The position numbers and the translations under genes were made by a program. Below, in pieces: positions 24,381 through 33,469 of a stretch of 64,000 nucleotides of DNA. Each line of letters opens with the position of its first letter. The stretch's first letter is position 1. The notes under the pieces were generated by a model, which saw nothing but the letters and a program-made list of their open reading frames with translations, did no database searches and was not told where the DNA came from. Origin of the DNA: Oscillospiraceae bacterium (GTDB lineage Bacteria; Bacillota; Clostridia; Oscillospirales; Ruminococcaceae); assembly GCA_018110925.1 (NCBI GenBank), contig JAGAZJ010000025.1, positions 46,235 through 110,234 on the forward strand. Direction: 5' to 3'.

Positions 24381-25886
24381 ATGATACTCAGAGCGGCGGC
24401 GGTGTTCTCGGACAATATGGTGCTGCAGATGGGCAAGCCTGTCAAAGTGTGGGGGCACGGCATGAACGGAAGGACGGTCAGCGTATCTGTGTGCGGCAGG
24501 ACAGCATCGTGCGAGTGCCGTGACAACAGGTGGACGGTCGTACTGCCCCCTGTAACGGAGTACGGCGGCCCGTATGACATGACTGTTTCGGACGGCACTG
24601 AAAGAGTAGTTTTTACAAACATCATGATAGGTGAGGTCTGGATAGCAGGCGGTCAGTCCAATATGGAGCTTGAACTTCAAAACGAAAAGCACGGTGCAGA
24701 GGAGCTGAAGAACCTCTGCAAGGATATACGCTTTTACTATACCAAGAAAAATGCATATATTGATGAATACTTCTATCTCGATGAGAGAAACGGCGGCTGG
24801 GCGATGCCCGATGAAGAAAGCGCCCGCTGCTGGTCTGCGGTGGGATACTACTTTGCAAAAAGGCTGGCACATGATCTGAACGTGACTGTCGGTATCATCG
24901 GATGCAACTGGGGCGGCACATCCGCATCGAACTGGGTGGACAAACGCTCTCTTGCAAAGCATACCGATCTTGACTCATACAACAGGGAATATGATGCCGC
25001 CATGGAGGGGAAGACAGAGGAGGAGTATCTGTCGGAACTGAAAGAATACAATGACTATAACGCAAGATGGCAGCCCCTGATAAATGAGTTTTACGCCAAT
25101 AATCCTCATGGTTCATGGGAGGAGGCTCAGGCATATGCAGGACCTGCACGGTATCCGGAACCCCTGGGACCGAGATCGCCGTTTCGGCCGGGCGGTCTGT
25201 ACGAGACTATGCTCAGGCGCATTGCACCATATACTGCAAGAGGCTTTATATATTATCAGGGCGAGTCTGACGATCACAAACCGCAGATGTATGAAGCTCT
25301 GCTCACTCTGCTGATAGACGAGTGGAGAACGCTGTGGGGCGATGAGGATATGCCGTTTATAAATGTACAGCTGCCCATGCACCGTTGGAAGGACGATGAG
25401 GACACCAAAAACTGGTGTATCATAAGGCAGGCACAGATGAACGTATACCGCAAGGTAAGGAACACAGGGCTTGCCGTTGCGCTGGACTGCGGTGAATTTG
25501 ACAATATCCACCCTGTTGACAAAACAAAGGTGGGAGAGCGGCTGGCGTTGCAGGCTCTGTATATGGTCTACGAAAGGCTGAGTTCGGATGAAGCCTGTGC
25601 TCCCGTTATAAAGGAGGGCTATCCCGACGGTGATGCCTTTGTCATAAAGACCGTACACGCCGATACATGGCTCATAAACGGCGATACAGACGGATTTGAG
25701 CTTGCCGGGGATGACGGTGTTTACCACAGGGCAAGGGCAGAGTTCTCGCAAAACAGGATATTATTGTATGCCGACGAAGTGACGGCGCCCGTCACGGCAC
25801 GGTACAAATGGACAAATTATGCGGATGTATGGATATTCGGCGGCAACGGACTGCCCCTTGCGCCGTTTTCAACATCTGTGATATAA
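24381..25886 (+). CDS. Sialate O-acetylesterase-like (SASA) carbohydrate esterase
   Basis: The 501-residue protein has an N-terminal beta domain (VFSDNMVLQ...VWGHG), then the SGNH-type SASA domain with the nucleophile in WIAGGQSNMELE near residue 90, GIIGCNWGGTSASNW and FIYYQGESDD; the downstream DCGEFDNIHPVDK holds the Asp/His pair. These enzymes deacetylate sialic acid or xylan-type sugars. No signal peptide is visible, so it would be cytoplasmic. GGGAGG lies six bases before the ATG. It sits oddly between mnmA and the methionine genes. Confidence 0.9.
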   Translation: MILRAAAVFSDNMVLQMGKPVKVWGHGMNGRTVSVSVCGRTASCECRDNRWTVVLPPVTEYGGPYDMTVSDGTERVVFTNIMIGEVWIAGGQSNMELELQNEKHGAEELKNLCKDIRFYYTKKNAYIDEYFYLDERNGGWAMPDEESARCWSAVGYYFAKRLAHDLNVTVGIIGCNWGGTSASNWVDKRSLAKHTDLDSYNREYDAAMEGKTEEEYLSELKEYNDYNARWQPLINEFYANNPHGSWEEAQAYAGPARYPEPLGPRSPFRPGGLYETMLRRIAPYTARGFIYYQGESDDHKPQMYEALLTLLIDEWRTLWGDEDMPFINVQLPMHRWKDDEDTKNWCIIRQAQMNVYRKVRNTGLAVALDCGEFDNIHPVDKTKVGERLALQALYMVYERLSSDEACAPVIKEGYPDGDAFVIKTVHADTWLINGDTDGFELAGDDGVYHRARAEFSQNRILLYADEVTAPVTARYKWTNYADVWIFGGNGLPLAPFSTSVI

Positions 25887-25902
25887 GGAGACAAGTAACT
25901 TC

Positions 25903-26766
25903 ATGAAGCTGTCAGAAAAATTCACGGGACAAAAGTGTATACTTTCATTTGAAGTATTCCCACCGAAGAAAAGCGCAAATGCAGACACTATCTATACCAC
26001 GCTCGCAGGGCTTAAAAAGCTGTCTCCTGCGTTTATCAGCGTGACCTACGGCGCAGGCGGCACAAGCGGCGACAATATCACCGGAAAGATAGCGTCACAT
26101 ATAAAGCACGACCTGGGCATTGATTCAGCGGCGCATCTGACCTGTGTCAGCAATACAAAGGAGGATATAGACATCATACTTGGCGACCTCAAGGCAAACG
26201 GTATCGACAATATTCTTGCCCTGAGAGGTGATACGAACCCGGAAAGACCGCCCAAGAATGATTTTCACTATGCAAGCGAACTGATAGAGTATATAAAGTC
26301 AAAGGACGACAGCTTCGGCATTTCCGCAGGATGCTATCCCGAATGTCATCCGGAGTGTGACAGCATAGATGCCGATATCGACAATCTGAAAAGAAAGGTC
26401 GATGCAGGTGCGGAACATCTGATGTCACAGCTGTTCTTTGACAACGAGCATTTTTATGGTTTTCTTGAAAAGGCAAGGGCAAAGGGAATAAACGTTCCGA
26501 TTGAGGCAGGCATAATGCCTGTCGTGAACAAGAACCAGATAGAGCGTATGGTATCAATGTGCGGTGCGAGCCTTCCCTCAAAATTTTCGCGTATGATGGC
26601 CAGGTATGAGAGCGACCCCGACTCACTCAGAGAGGCGGGCATAGCCTATGCCATAGACCAGATAATAGACCTGATCTCAAGCGGCGTTGACGGCATACAT
26701 CTGTATACCATGAACAACACCTATGTGGCAGGAAAGATATCGGATACGGTGAACGGTCTGCTATGA
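25903..26766 (+). CDS. metF: Methylenetetrahydrofolate reductase
   Basis: The 287-residue protein shows the MetF core: LSFEVFPPKKSANADT, FISVTYGAGGTS, HLTCVSNTK, NILALRGD and DAGAEHLMSQLFFDN. It reduces methylene-THF to 5-methyl-THF, the methyl donor for MetH. AAGGAGA precedes the ATG by 12 bases. Its stop overlaps the next ATG by four bases. With the next two genes it forms a complete methyl-transfer cassette. Confidence 0.96.
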   Translation: MKLSEKFTGQKCILSFEVFPPKKSANADTIYTTLAGLKKLSPAFISVTYGAGGTSGDNITGKIASHIKHDLGIDSAAHLTCVSNTKEDIDIILGDLKANGIDNILALRGDTNPERPPKNDFHYASELIEYIKSKDDSFGISAGCYPECHPECDSIDADIDNLKRKVDAGAEHLMSQLFFDNEHFYGFLEKARAKGINVPIEAGIMPVVNKNQIERMVSMCGASLPSKFSRMMARYESDPDSLREAGIAYAIDQIIDLISSGVDGIHLYTMNNTYVAGKISDTVNGLL

Positions 26767-27428
26767 TAAAAATAGACCGCATAGACAGAGAGCAGGCTCT
26801 GAGATATATGGCATACAGGGAGGGGGTTATCAGCCCTGCGGCAGAGGAGCTTCTCGATGAATGTGAAAAACGTCTTCTTGAAGTGATAAAGCCTAAATTT
26901 GTGTATCGTATATTTGAAATAACATCGTCTTATCCGCTCATGATAGGCAATGTGCTCTTGCCGGGCAACGATATAGCCGATCATCTCAAAGGATGTGACC
27001 GGGCGGCTATGCTCACTGTTACGGTGGGGGCTGAGGCAGATAAGCTGATAAGAGCCATGCAGATAGAGGATATGGCAAAGGCGGTCATGACCGATGCCTT
27101 TGCAAGCACTGCGGCCGAGCAGTGTGCTGACATGGCGGAGAAAGCGATAGCAGACGAGACAGGAGCAAATCTGACGTGGAGATTTTCTCCGGGATACGGC
27201 GACCTGCCTCTTTCGATGCAGAAAGTATTTCTTGAATTTACAGATGCCCGCCGCAGGATAGGCGTGTCATGCCTGGACAGCGATCTGCTGGCACCGGTAA
27301 AGTCGGTGACTGCTGTGGTGGGTATCTCGGATGACCCTATCGAAAGGAAAAGACAAGGCTGTCTTTCCTGTGCGCTGGAACAGACCTGTATGCTCAGAAA
27401 GAGAGGTTCACACTGTGGATATAAATAA
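26763..27428 (+). CDS. Stand-alone methionine synthase activation domain protein
   Basis: The 221-residue protein matches the AdoMet-binding reactivation domain of B12-dependent methionine synthase, with the R-x3-GY motif in TWRFSPGYGDLPL (about residue 140) and a cysteine-containing end GCLSCALEQTCMLRKRGSHC. It would reductively methylate inactive cob(II)alamin on MetH. In E. coli this domain is the C-terminus of MetH; here it is separate, overlapping metF by four bases and metH by 14 bases. The C-terminal cysteines (four within about 20 residues) suggest possible metal binding, which is inference. Confidence 0.9.
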   Translation: MIKIDRIDREQALRYMAYREGVISPAAEELLDECEKRLLEVIKPKFVYRIFEITSSYPLMIGNVLLPGNDIADHLKGCDRAAMLTVTVGAEADKLIRAMQIEDMAKAVMTDAFASTAAEQCADMAEKAIADETGANLTWRFSPGYGDLPLSMQKVFLEFTDARRRIGVSCLDSDLLAPVKSVTAVVGISDDPIERKRQGCLSCALEQTCMLRKRGSHCGYK

Positions 27429-29802
27429 GCTGTTTAACGAGAATGAATTTGTGCTTCTTGACGGCGGCATGGGAACAATGCTTCAGAGGTACGGCATCAA
27501 GACAGGTGAGATACCGGAGCTTCTGAATATAACTTCCCCTGAAACTATCGAAAAAATACATACGCAATATCTTGATGCAGGCAGTCTGATAGTATATACA
27601 AATACTTTCGGTGCAAACAGATACAAGCTGTCAGACAGCGGATATACCGTTGATGATATAGTCGGGGCAGGCGTTGATATCGCCTTGAAAGCCTGTAAGG
27701 ACAGGGGATATGTCGCCCTTGATATAGGCCCTCTCGGAAAGCTGATGGAACCCACGGGGGATCTGTCATTTGAGGAAGCATATGATGTTTTCAAGGAGAT
27801 CGTCCTTGCAGGCAGGGATGCAGACCTTATCGTTATAGAGACTATGACAGACCTTTATGAACTGAGAGCGGCACTTCTTGCGGCAAAGGAAAATTCCGAC
27901 AAGCCTGTGTTCTGCACAATGAGCTTTGAGGAGAACCACCGTACCTTTACCGGCTGTTCCTGCTCTGCTATGGCGCTCACTCTCACGGCGCTGGGGGCTG
28001 ATGCTGTCGGCGTGAACTGCTCCCTCGGCCCTGCGGAGCTTCTGCCCATGGTTGAGGAAATATCTCACTGGACACATCTGCCGCTTATTGCAAAGGCCAA
28101 TGCGGGTCTGCCCGATCCTATGACAAATGAATACAACGTGGATGCGGTCGAGTTTGCGGAGACCGCCGCAAGATTTGCCGATATGGGCGTGAAGATCCTT
28201 GGCGGATGCTGCGGCTCAGACCCCGAATATATAAGAGAGCTGAAAAAACAGCTTGACGGCAGGAGATTTATTCCCAGAAAAGAGGAGACCGACGGCGGAA
28301 AGGACATACCAACAGCGGTATGCTCCTATGCAGATACTGTTGTCATAGACCGACCGAGGATAATAGGCGAGAGGATAAATCCCACAGGCAAAAAGCGTTT
28401 CAAGGAAGCACTGAAGAACAATGACATAAACTATATCCTCGGGCAGGCACTCGAACAGGCGAATGCGGGAGCTGATATCCTGGATGTCAACGTAGGTCTT
28501 CCCGATATAGACGAGCGTGCAATGATGGTACGTACCATCAAGGCGCTGCAGGGCGTGGTGGATCTGCCTCTTCAGATAGACTCGACTATCCCCGGAGTGC
28601 TGGAGGCTGCACTGAGGATATATAACGGCAAGCCCATAGTCAATTCCGTGAACGGCGAGGAAAAGTCTCTTACTACCATACTCCCGATAGTAAAGAAATA
28701 CGGTGCCTGTGTCATAGGTCTGACCCTTGACGAGAACGGCATACCCAAAACGGCAGATGAGCGCTTTGCCATAGCCGAGCGCATCATGCACAGGGCTGAG
28801 CAGATAGGCATACCGAGAAAAGATGTTTTTATAGACTGCCTTACCCTGACCGCCTCCGCAGAGCAGGCAGGGGTCATGGAAACTGTCAAGGCGCTCCACA
28901 GGGTCAAAACAGAGCTTGGTCTCAGGACGGTTCTGGGCGTTTCAAACATATCCTTCGGATTGCCCAACCGTGAGCTTGTAAACAGCAACTTCTTGCAGAT
29001 GTGTCTCACGAACGGGCTCGATCTGCCCATAATAAATCCAAATGTGGCTTCCATGACCGGTGCGGTCAGAGCGTATAAGCTGCTGACGAATATAGATACC
29101 GATGCAAAGGAATTCATTGCCGCATATAACAGTGCATCAGCCCCTGCTCCGGCACCGAAGTCACAGGAACTGAACGTCAGTCCCGAGGGACTGATGTATG
29201 CAGTGCAGAGCGGTCTGAAACAGGAGGGCGCACAGATCACCGAAAAGCTCCTTGAGACCACAGATGCCATGACCATAATAGATGAGATACTTATCCCGTC
29301 CCTTGACAAGACGGGTGCGGATTTTGAGAAGGGTACGATATTCCTTCCTCAGCTTATACTATCGGCAGGTGTTGCGCAGGCGGCATTTGAGGTCATAAAG
29401 TCAAAGATGCCGTCTGACAGCGGCAAGGTCTCAAAGGGCAAGGTGGTGCTCGCTACCGTAAAGGGAGATATACACGACATTGGCAAGAATATTGTCAGGG
29501 TACTGCTTGAAAACTATGGCTTTGAGGTCATAGACTTAGGGCGTGATGTTGAATACGAAGCCGTTGTCGAGGCGGCAACACCCGATGATGTCAAACTGGT
29601 TGGTCTGTCTGCGCTCATGACGACCACTCTCGGCTCGATGGAGGAGACCATAAAGTTGCTGAGGGCAAAGAGACCGGATATAAAGGTAGTCGTGGGAGGA
29701 GCTGTGCTCACCCCCGAGTATGCCGAAAAGATAGGTGCAGACTTTTACGCAAAGGATGCCAAAGCTACTGTCGATGCCGCAAGAAAGGTATATGGCAGTT
29801 GA
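27415..29802 (+). CDS. metH: B12-dependent methionine synthase lacking activation domain
   Basis: From GTG 27415 (GAGAGG upstream) the 795-residue protein has a homocysteine-binding TIM barrel (LLDGGMGTMLQRYGI; zinc cysteines in GVNCSLGP and ILGGCCGSDP), a pterin-binding domain (RIIGERINPTGKKRF at about 315), a cobalamin cap (about 580-670) and the B12 domain with GDIHDIGKNIV at about residue 685, whose His is the cobalt ligand. It methylates homocysteine using methyl-THF. The reactivation domain is encoded just upstream as a separate protein. Longer frame to 27331 is the shadow of that gene. Confidence 0.95.
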   Translation: MDINKLFNENEFVLLDGGMGTMLQRYGIKTGEIPELLNITSPETIEKIHTQYLDAGSLIVYTNTFGANRYKLSDSGYTVDDIVGAGVDIALKACKDRGYVALDIGPLGKLMEPTGDLSFEEAYDVFKEIVLAGRDADLIVIETMTDLYELRAALLAAKENSDKPVFCTMSFEENHRTFTGCSCSAMALTLTALGADAVGVNCSLGPAELLPMVEEISHWTHLPLIAKANAGLPDPMTNEYNVDAVEFAETAARFADMGVKILGGCCGSDPEYIRELKKQLDGRRFIPRKEETDGGKDIPTAVCSYADTVVIDRPRIIGERINPTGKKRFKEALKNNDINYILGQALEQANAGADILDVNVGLPDIDERAMMVRTIKALQGVVDLPLQIDSTIPGVLEAALRIYNGKPIVNSVNGEEKSLTTILPIVKKYGACVIGLTLDENGIPKTADERFAIAERIMHRAEQIGIPRKDVFIDCLTLTASAEQAGVMETVKALHRVKTELGLRTVLGVSNISFGLPNRELVNSNFLQMCLTNGLDLPIINPNVASMTGAVRAYKLLTNIDTDAKEFIAAYNSASAPAPAPKSQELNVSPEGLMYAVQSGLKQEGAQITEKLLETTDAMTIIDEILIPSLDKTGADFEKGTIFLPQLILSAGVAQAAFEVIKSKMPSDSGKVSKGKVVLATVKGDIHDIGKNIVRVLLENYGFEVIDLGRDVEYEAVVEAATPDDVKLVGLSALMTTTLGSMEETIKLLRAKRPDIKVVVGGAVLTPEYAEKIGADFYAKDAKATVDAARKVYGS

Positions 29803-29818
29803 TATTGACGGATGATAA

Positions 29819-29848
29819 TGCGCCCCATTGCCTTGTCAACGGGGCGCA
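29819..29848. terminator. Bidirectional terminator after metH
   Basis: TGCGCCCC-N14-GGGGCGCA between convergent genes; flanking GATGATA/TATCATC may extend the stem. Confidence 0.65.
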
Positions 29849-29861
29849 CAATATATCATCA

Positions 29862-30896
29862 TTATTCACGGACGAATTCTTCTTCGATGGGATCACCGTT
29901 GAGCTTCAGACCGTAGTGCTTCATGAGAGCACCGAGATATAGAGGCTGGATTATTATGATAAGAATGTAGCCGACGATAAAGCATACTATGAGCGAACGG
30001 AGTATTTCACTTGCAAAAGAGGGTCTGCCTGCGAGCATACCTTCTTTTTTTGCTGTGAGTTCATTGAGCTGTCCCTGAAGTTTTTCAATTTCGGAGATCT
30101 GTGAATCCTGCTCGGGTTCGGTTGCCTTGTAGTTCATCTGAACAACGCCTCTGTTGAGAGTGTTCACTCTGACCTTCATCTGGTTTACCTGATCCTTCAT
30201 ATCAGATATCTGTGATTCGAGCTCTTCTGCCTGTGTATCGAGTTCCTGCTTCTGGAATTCGAGACTTGACTTCGTAGCGGCATCAAACTCGTTGTCGATC
30301 TTGGTCTGGAGCGATTCGATCTGAGGGGTCAGCTCATCGAGCTTTGCAGTGAGCTCATCCTGCATTGCAATGAGGCCATCGAGCTCTTTCTGGGCGTTCT
30401 CATATTCTTCCTTCTTGGCGTTTATCTGGTTTGTCTGTTCAATGTATCTGTTCTTCTTGTTGTCAACCGAGTTTTTGAGTGTGGTGACCTGTGTGGTCAG
30501 ATCCTCAATCTGAGGGTCTAATTCAGCCACCTGCTTGTCTATCATCATGCCGCTTATCGTTACCATAGAGAAGCACATTATCAGGGTCATGACGGGAGTG
30601 TAGATAATATCCGATATAAGGGAGGATATGGCTTTGTATTTGAATGTACCTATGGGAGCATTGAGCTTTTCGCATACCTTGTCCGAGATAGGCTTCATTG
30701 GCAATACTGCACCGATTATAAGGGATATCACAAAGCTTATCGCAAAGCTGATGAGGTAGCTGACTATCGAGAAATGTCCCGACAGCAGGGTGCCTGTCAG
30801 AGAGAGAACAAGGCTCATGGACAGGCCCATGAAAACATTCATCAGGTTGCATATCCTTCTCATTTTCATATTCATTTTTTTCTTTTTCATATACAT
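29862..30896 (-). CDS. Membrane protein with a long coiled coil inserted between transmembrane helices
   Basis: The 344-residue protein begins with lysines and methionines (MYMKKKKMNMKMRR), has hydrophobic helices at about 20-38, 45-65 and 92-115, then about 170 residues of heptad-rich coiled coil (about 118-295, with VNQMKVRVNTLNRG), and a last helix at about 300-325 followed by a short acidic tail EEEFVRE. The two helix pairs slightly resemble DUF2798-type domains, uncertain. Function not recognised; a scaffold spanning membrane and periphery is possible. Last gene of the nnrDE-walJ-trmO run, 26 bases after trmO. Confidence 0.75.
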   Translation of the reverse strand: MYMKKKKMNMKMRRICNLMNVFMGLSMSLVLSLTGTLLSGHFSIVSYLISFAISFVISLIIGAVLPMKPISDKVCEKLNAPIGTFKYKAISSLISDIIYTPVMTLIMCFSMVTISGMMIDKQVAELDPQIEDLTTQVTTLKNSVDNKKNRYIEQTNQINAKKEEYENAQKELDGLIAMQDELTAKLDELTPQIESLQTKIDNEFDAATKSSLEFQKQELDTQAEELESQISDMKDQVNQMKVRVNTLNRGVVQMNYKATEPEQDSQISEIEKLQGQLNELTAKKEGMLAGRPSFASEILRSLIVCFIVGYILIIIIQPLYLGALMKHYGLKLNGDPIEEEFVRE

Positions 30897-30922
30897 ACTT
30901 CTTTCTTCATCATAGTCCTGTA

Positions 30923-31576
30923 CTATCGTATATGAAGGACGGTCAGGGCTTTGTCGTTTACCGAGAACGTCACCTCATGCTCTGCGAATGTAAAGGTGTA
31001 TTCTCTTTCATCGGTCTGATACTGCGGTCTGGGATCCTGAGAGAGGATATCGCACAGATCGTTTTTCTGTATGTCTGTCAGTGGTGTTTCGTCCGGCATA
31101 TATACGTCGAGTTTTTTTTTGACTGTGTCTGAAAATCCACCTGTCGCATCATGATGAATGTCGGTGTACGGAAGATATGGCTTTATGTCGATTATAGGCG
31201 TTCCGTTCATCAGATCGGCTCCGCTCACGATCAGCACCGTGCCGTTGACGGAGTCCTGCTTTACGTCCACGAGTCGTACCGATGAAAGGCCTATATTGTT
31301 CGGCCTGAACGGTGAACGTGTCGCAAATACTCCCACACGTTTGTTGCCGCCGAGTCTGGGAGGTCTGACGGTAGGCCGCCATTCATCACGTACATTTTCG
31401 GAGAAAAGCCAGAGGAGCCACAGATGTGAATACTCCGTTATCCCTCTGACAGCTTCGGGATCACGGTATTCCTTTTCAAAAACGATAGTTGACAGATTAT
31501 CGGTCAGTCCGCTCTGCCTGGGTATGCCGAATTTCTCACTGAAATCGTTTTCTATCCTGGCAATGGTTCTTATCAT
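30923..31576 (-). CDS. trmO: TrmO-family tRNA methyltransferase (TsaA/YaeB)
   Basis: The 217-residue protein MIRTIARIENDFSEKFGIPRQ has family motifs GITEYSHLWLLWLF, VRPPRLGG, GVFATRSPFRPNNIGLSSVRL and GADLMNGTPIIDIKPYLPY. TrmO methylates the t6A base at position 37 of threonine tRNA using AdoMet. The ATG at 31576 follows AGGCGG by eight bases; GTG 31585 and ATG 31582 are also in frame. Confidence 0.93.
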   Translation of the reverse strand: MIRTIARIENDFSEKFGIPRQSGLTDNLSTIVFEKEYRDPEAVRGITEYSHLWLLWLFSENVRDEWRPTVRPPRLGGNKRVGVFATRSPFRPNNIGLSSVRLVDVKQDSVNGTVLIVSGADLMNGTPIIDIKPYLPYTDIHHDATGGFSDTVKKKLDVYMPDETPLTDIQKNDLCDILSQDPRPQYQTDEREYTFTFAEHEVTFSVNDKALTVLHIR

Positions 31577-31609
31577 TGGCATCACCGCCTGTGGTTCATT
31601 ATCTATGTT

Positions 31610-32386
31610 TCAGAATGAAACATACCTGCATCCGTCCGGGGCGGCGACTGTCAGCATATGGTCTCTGCCGTGTTCGTGACCGTCCCGTCTGAGTATCCCC
31701 TCAACAGCTGACCATGCGGCTTCGGGGGTGTTGTTGTTCTCTGACAGATGTGCCAGCACTATGCTTTGTGTTCCCGAATCGAGCAGCTCCGAAGCAAATT
31801 CTCCGCTCTGTCTGTTTGACAGATGTCCTATATCACAGGATATCCTCTGTTTCAGCTCGTAAGGATAGGGGCCGTTCTTCAGCATATCTTCATCATAGTT
31901 TGCTTCAAGCAGCACCGCCGATGCGCCGCAGACGCCCTTTCTCACCCGGTCGGTAACAGTGCCGAGGTCAGTACATACAGCACACACGCTGTCGCCTGAT
32001 GTTATTCTGTATCCGCAGGGCGATGCCGCATCATGCATGGTGTCAAAAGGCTCTACAAGCATATCGCCTATCTCTGTGCCACCGGATATCTCTACCGCTC
32101 TTGACATTATTTGTTCCTTGTCATAGAGAAAGTCAAGTGTCCCTGACTGTGCATACACCGGTATGTTATAGGTCTTTGTGAACATTTTCAGCCCCTTTAT
32201 ATGGTCTGAATGTTCGTGTGTGATGAATATGCCTCTGACCGCAGAAACGGGTATCTCATTTGCGGCAAGAGCCTGCTGTACCTTTCTGCATGACACGCCG
32301 CAGTCTATCAGTATGCCGCCTGAACGTGTGCCGATGTAGGAGCAGTTGCCCTTGCTCGATGAATAAAGCGGATAAAGTCTTGGCAT
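31610..32386 (-). CDS. walJ: WalJ/YycJ-family metallo-beta-lactamase fold hydrolase
   Basis: The 258-residue protein has YSSSKGNCSYIG at the start, the metal site HEHSDHIKG near residue 58, DTMHDAASPCGYRI, CTDLGTV and GHLSNRQSGEFA, all typical of YycJ. In Bacillus this family is linked to the WalKR cell-wall system and shows DNase-like activity. No walKR genes are here. Its ATG overlaps the CE2 gene stop (TGATG). Confidence 0.92.
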   Translation of the reverse strand: MPRLYPLYSSSKGNCSYIGTRSGGILIDCGVSCRKVQQALAANEIPVSAVRGIFITHEHSDHIKGLKMFTKTYNIPVYAQSGTLDFLYDKEQIMSRAVEISGGTEIGDMLVEPFDTMHDAASPCGYRITSGDSVCAVCTDLGTVTDRVRKGVCGASAVLLEANYDEDMLKNGPYPYELKQRISCDIGHLSNRQSGEFASELLDSGTQSIVLAHLSENNNTPEAAWSAVEGILRRDGHEHGRDHMLTVAAPDGCRYVSF

Positions 32387-33468
32387 CAGATACCCATTCT
32401 TTCAAATATATCGTTTATCTCGGCACTGAGAAGATCTGACATTTTTTCGTGAGACTTTTCCGAGGGATGCCAGTCCACAGCTACGCCGTCGTTCTTTTCA
32501 TCCTGACAGGGGATAGGCAGATATACTATTCTGTCGTCACCGCCTGCCTTCTTAGTTCCAATAACACCTATCATGACATCTTTGAGAGGATCGTCCATGA
32601 TGCCGTAGGTGCAGAGGATATATGCATCCGGATTGTTCTTTCTTATCATGTCGATCATATCCGAATATGCTGCGGCAAAATCACCGCATCTTTCGGGTAT
32701 CCTCTTTGTCCATGAGTGGTCGTTAGTGCCGTCAAAGAATACTATCACCTGTGGCTTGTATGAGCTGAAATCCCAGAGGGTGTGATTTTCGTGGCCCTCT
32801 TTTCCGAGAGTGTTCTCAAGGCCGCTGTCGGTGTACGGATATATGTCTTTTAAAAGCCAGTTGTCAAGTGGCTTCTCAGCCGTATCCTCTACCCAGCAGG
32901 AGAGCACTCCTATGCCGCTCCATGAAACATACTGGAACTCTGCACCGCATTTGAGTGCGGTCTTGTATGCATATCCCTTGATAGGGTTCTCTGTTTCGGT
33001 GGAAAATCCGTCATGCTCAAACACACCGTCTATACCGTAACCGCAGGTTATCGAGTCGCCGATAAATTCTATCCTGCGCTCGTGTTCGGGCTTGGGAGGG
33101 GGGAGAAGCTCTCCCTCGACGGAAATACCTGCAACTCCTGCCTTGGCAAAAGCCGCTTCGGATATCTTCATAAGTCTGATCTTTACTCTTGACGGGGTAT
33201 CAGAGCTGTAAAGCGTGTAGGTATCACGCGCGGTGTCCAGTTTTATCCTTTTTGAGGGAATGGTCTCGCCGTTTATGAACACAGCCATATAAGCTCTGAA
33301 CATATCCTCTGACGGAGTGAGATCGCTTATAAGCTCAGCCTCCGCCTTCGTGCCCTCAAATTCAAACTCTATGAATGAACAGGTGTAGTCAAGATAGCGC
33401 ACACCATCGGTGAATATGCTCCTGCCGCCTGTTCTGACATTTGTATCATCTGCGCTGAATCTGTACAT
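32386..33468 (-). CDS. CE2-like SGNH acetylesterase
   Basis: The 360-residue protein has an N-terminal jelly-roll domain (about 1-120) and a SGNH domain with FIGDSITCGYG at about residue 130 (Ser nucleophile), FFDGTNDHSW and a late DWHPSEKSHEKM (Asp/His). This arrangement fits carbohydrate esterase family 2, which removes acetyl groups from xylan or glucomannan. No signal peptide, so intracellular action on imported oligosaccharides is likely. Overlaps walJ and follows nnrDE by one base. Confidence 0.88.
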   Translation of the reverse strand: MYRFSADDTNVRTGGRSIFTDGVRYLDYTCSFIEFEFEGTKAEAELISDLTPSEDMFRAYMAVFINGETIPSKRIKLDTARDTYTLYSSDTPSRVKIRLMKISEAAFAKAGVAGISVEGELLPPPKPEHERRIEFIGDSITCGYGIDGVFEHDGFSTETENPIKGYAYKTALKCGAEFQYVSWSGIGVLSCWVEDTAEKPLDNWLLKDIYPYTDSGLENTLGKEGHENHTLWDFSSYKPQVIVFFDGTNDHSWTKRIPERCGDFAAAYSDMIDMIRKNNPDAYILCTYGIMDDPLKDVMIGVIGTKKAGGDDRIVYLPIPCQDEKNDGVAVDWHPSEKSHEKMSDLLSAEINDIFERMGI

Positions 33469-33469
33469 A

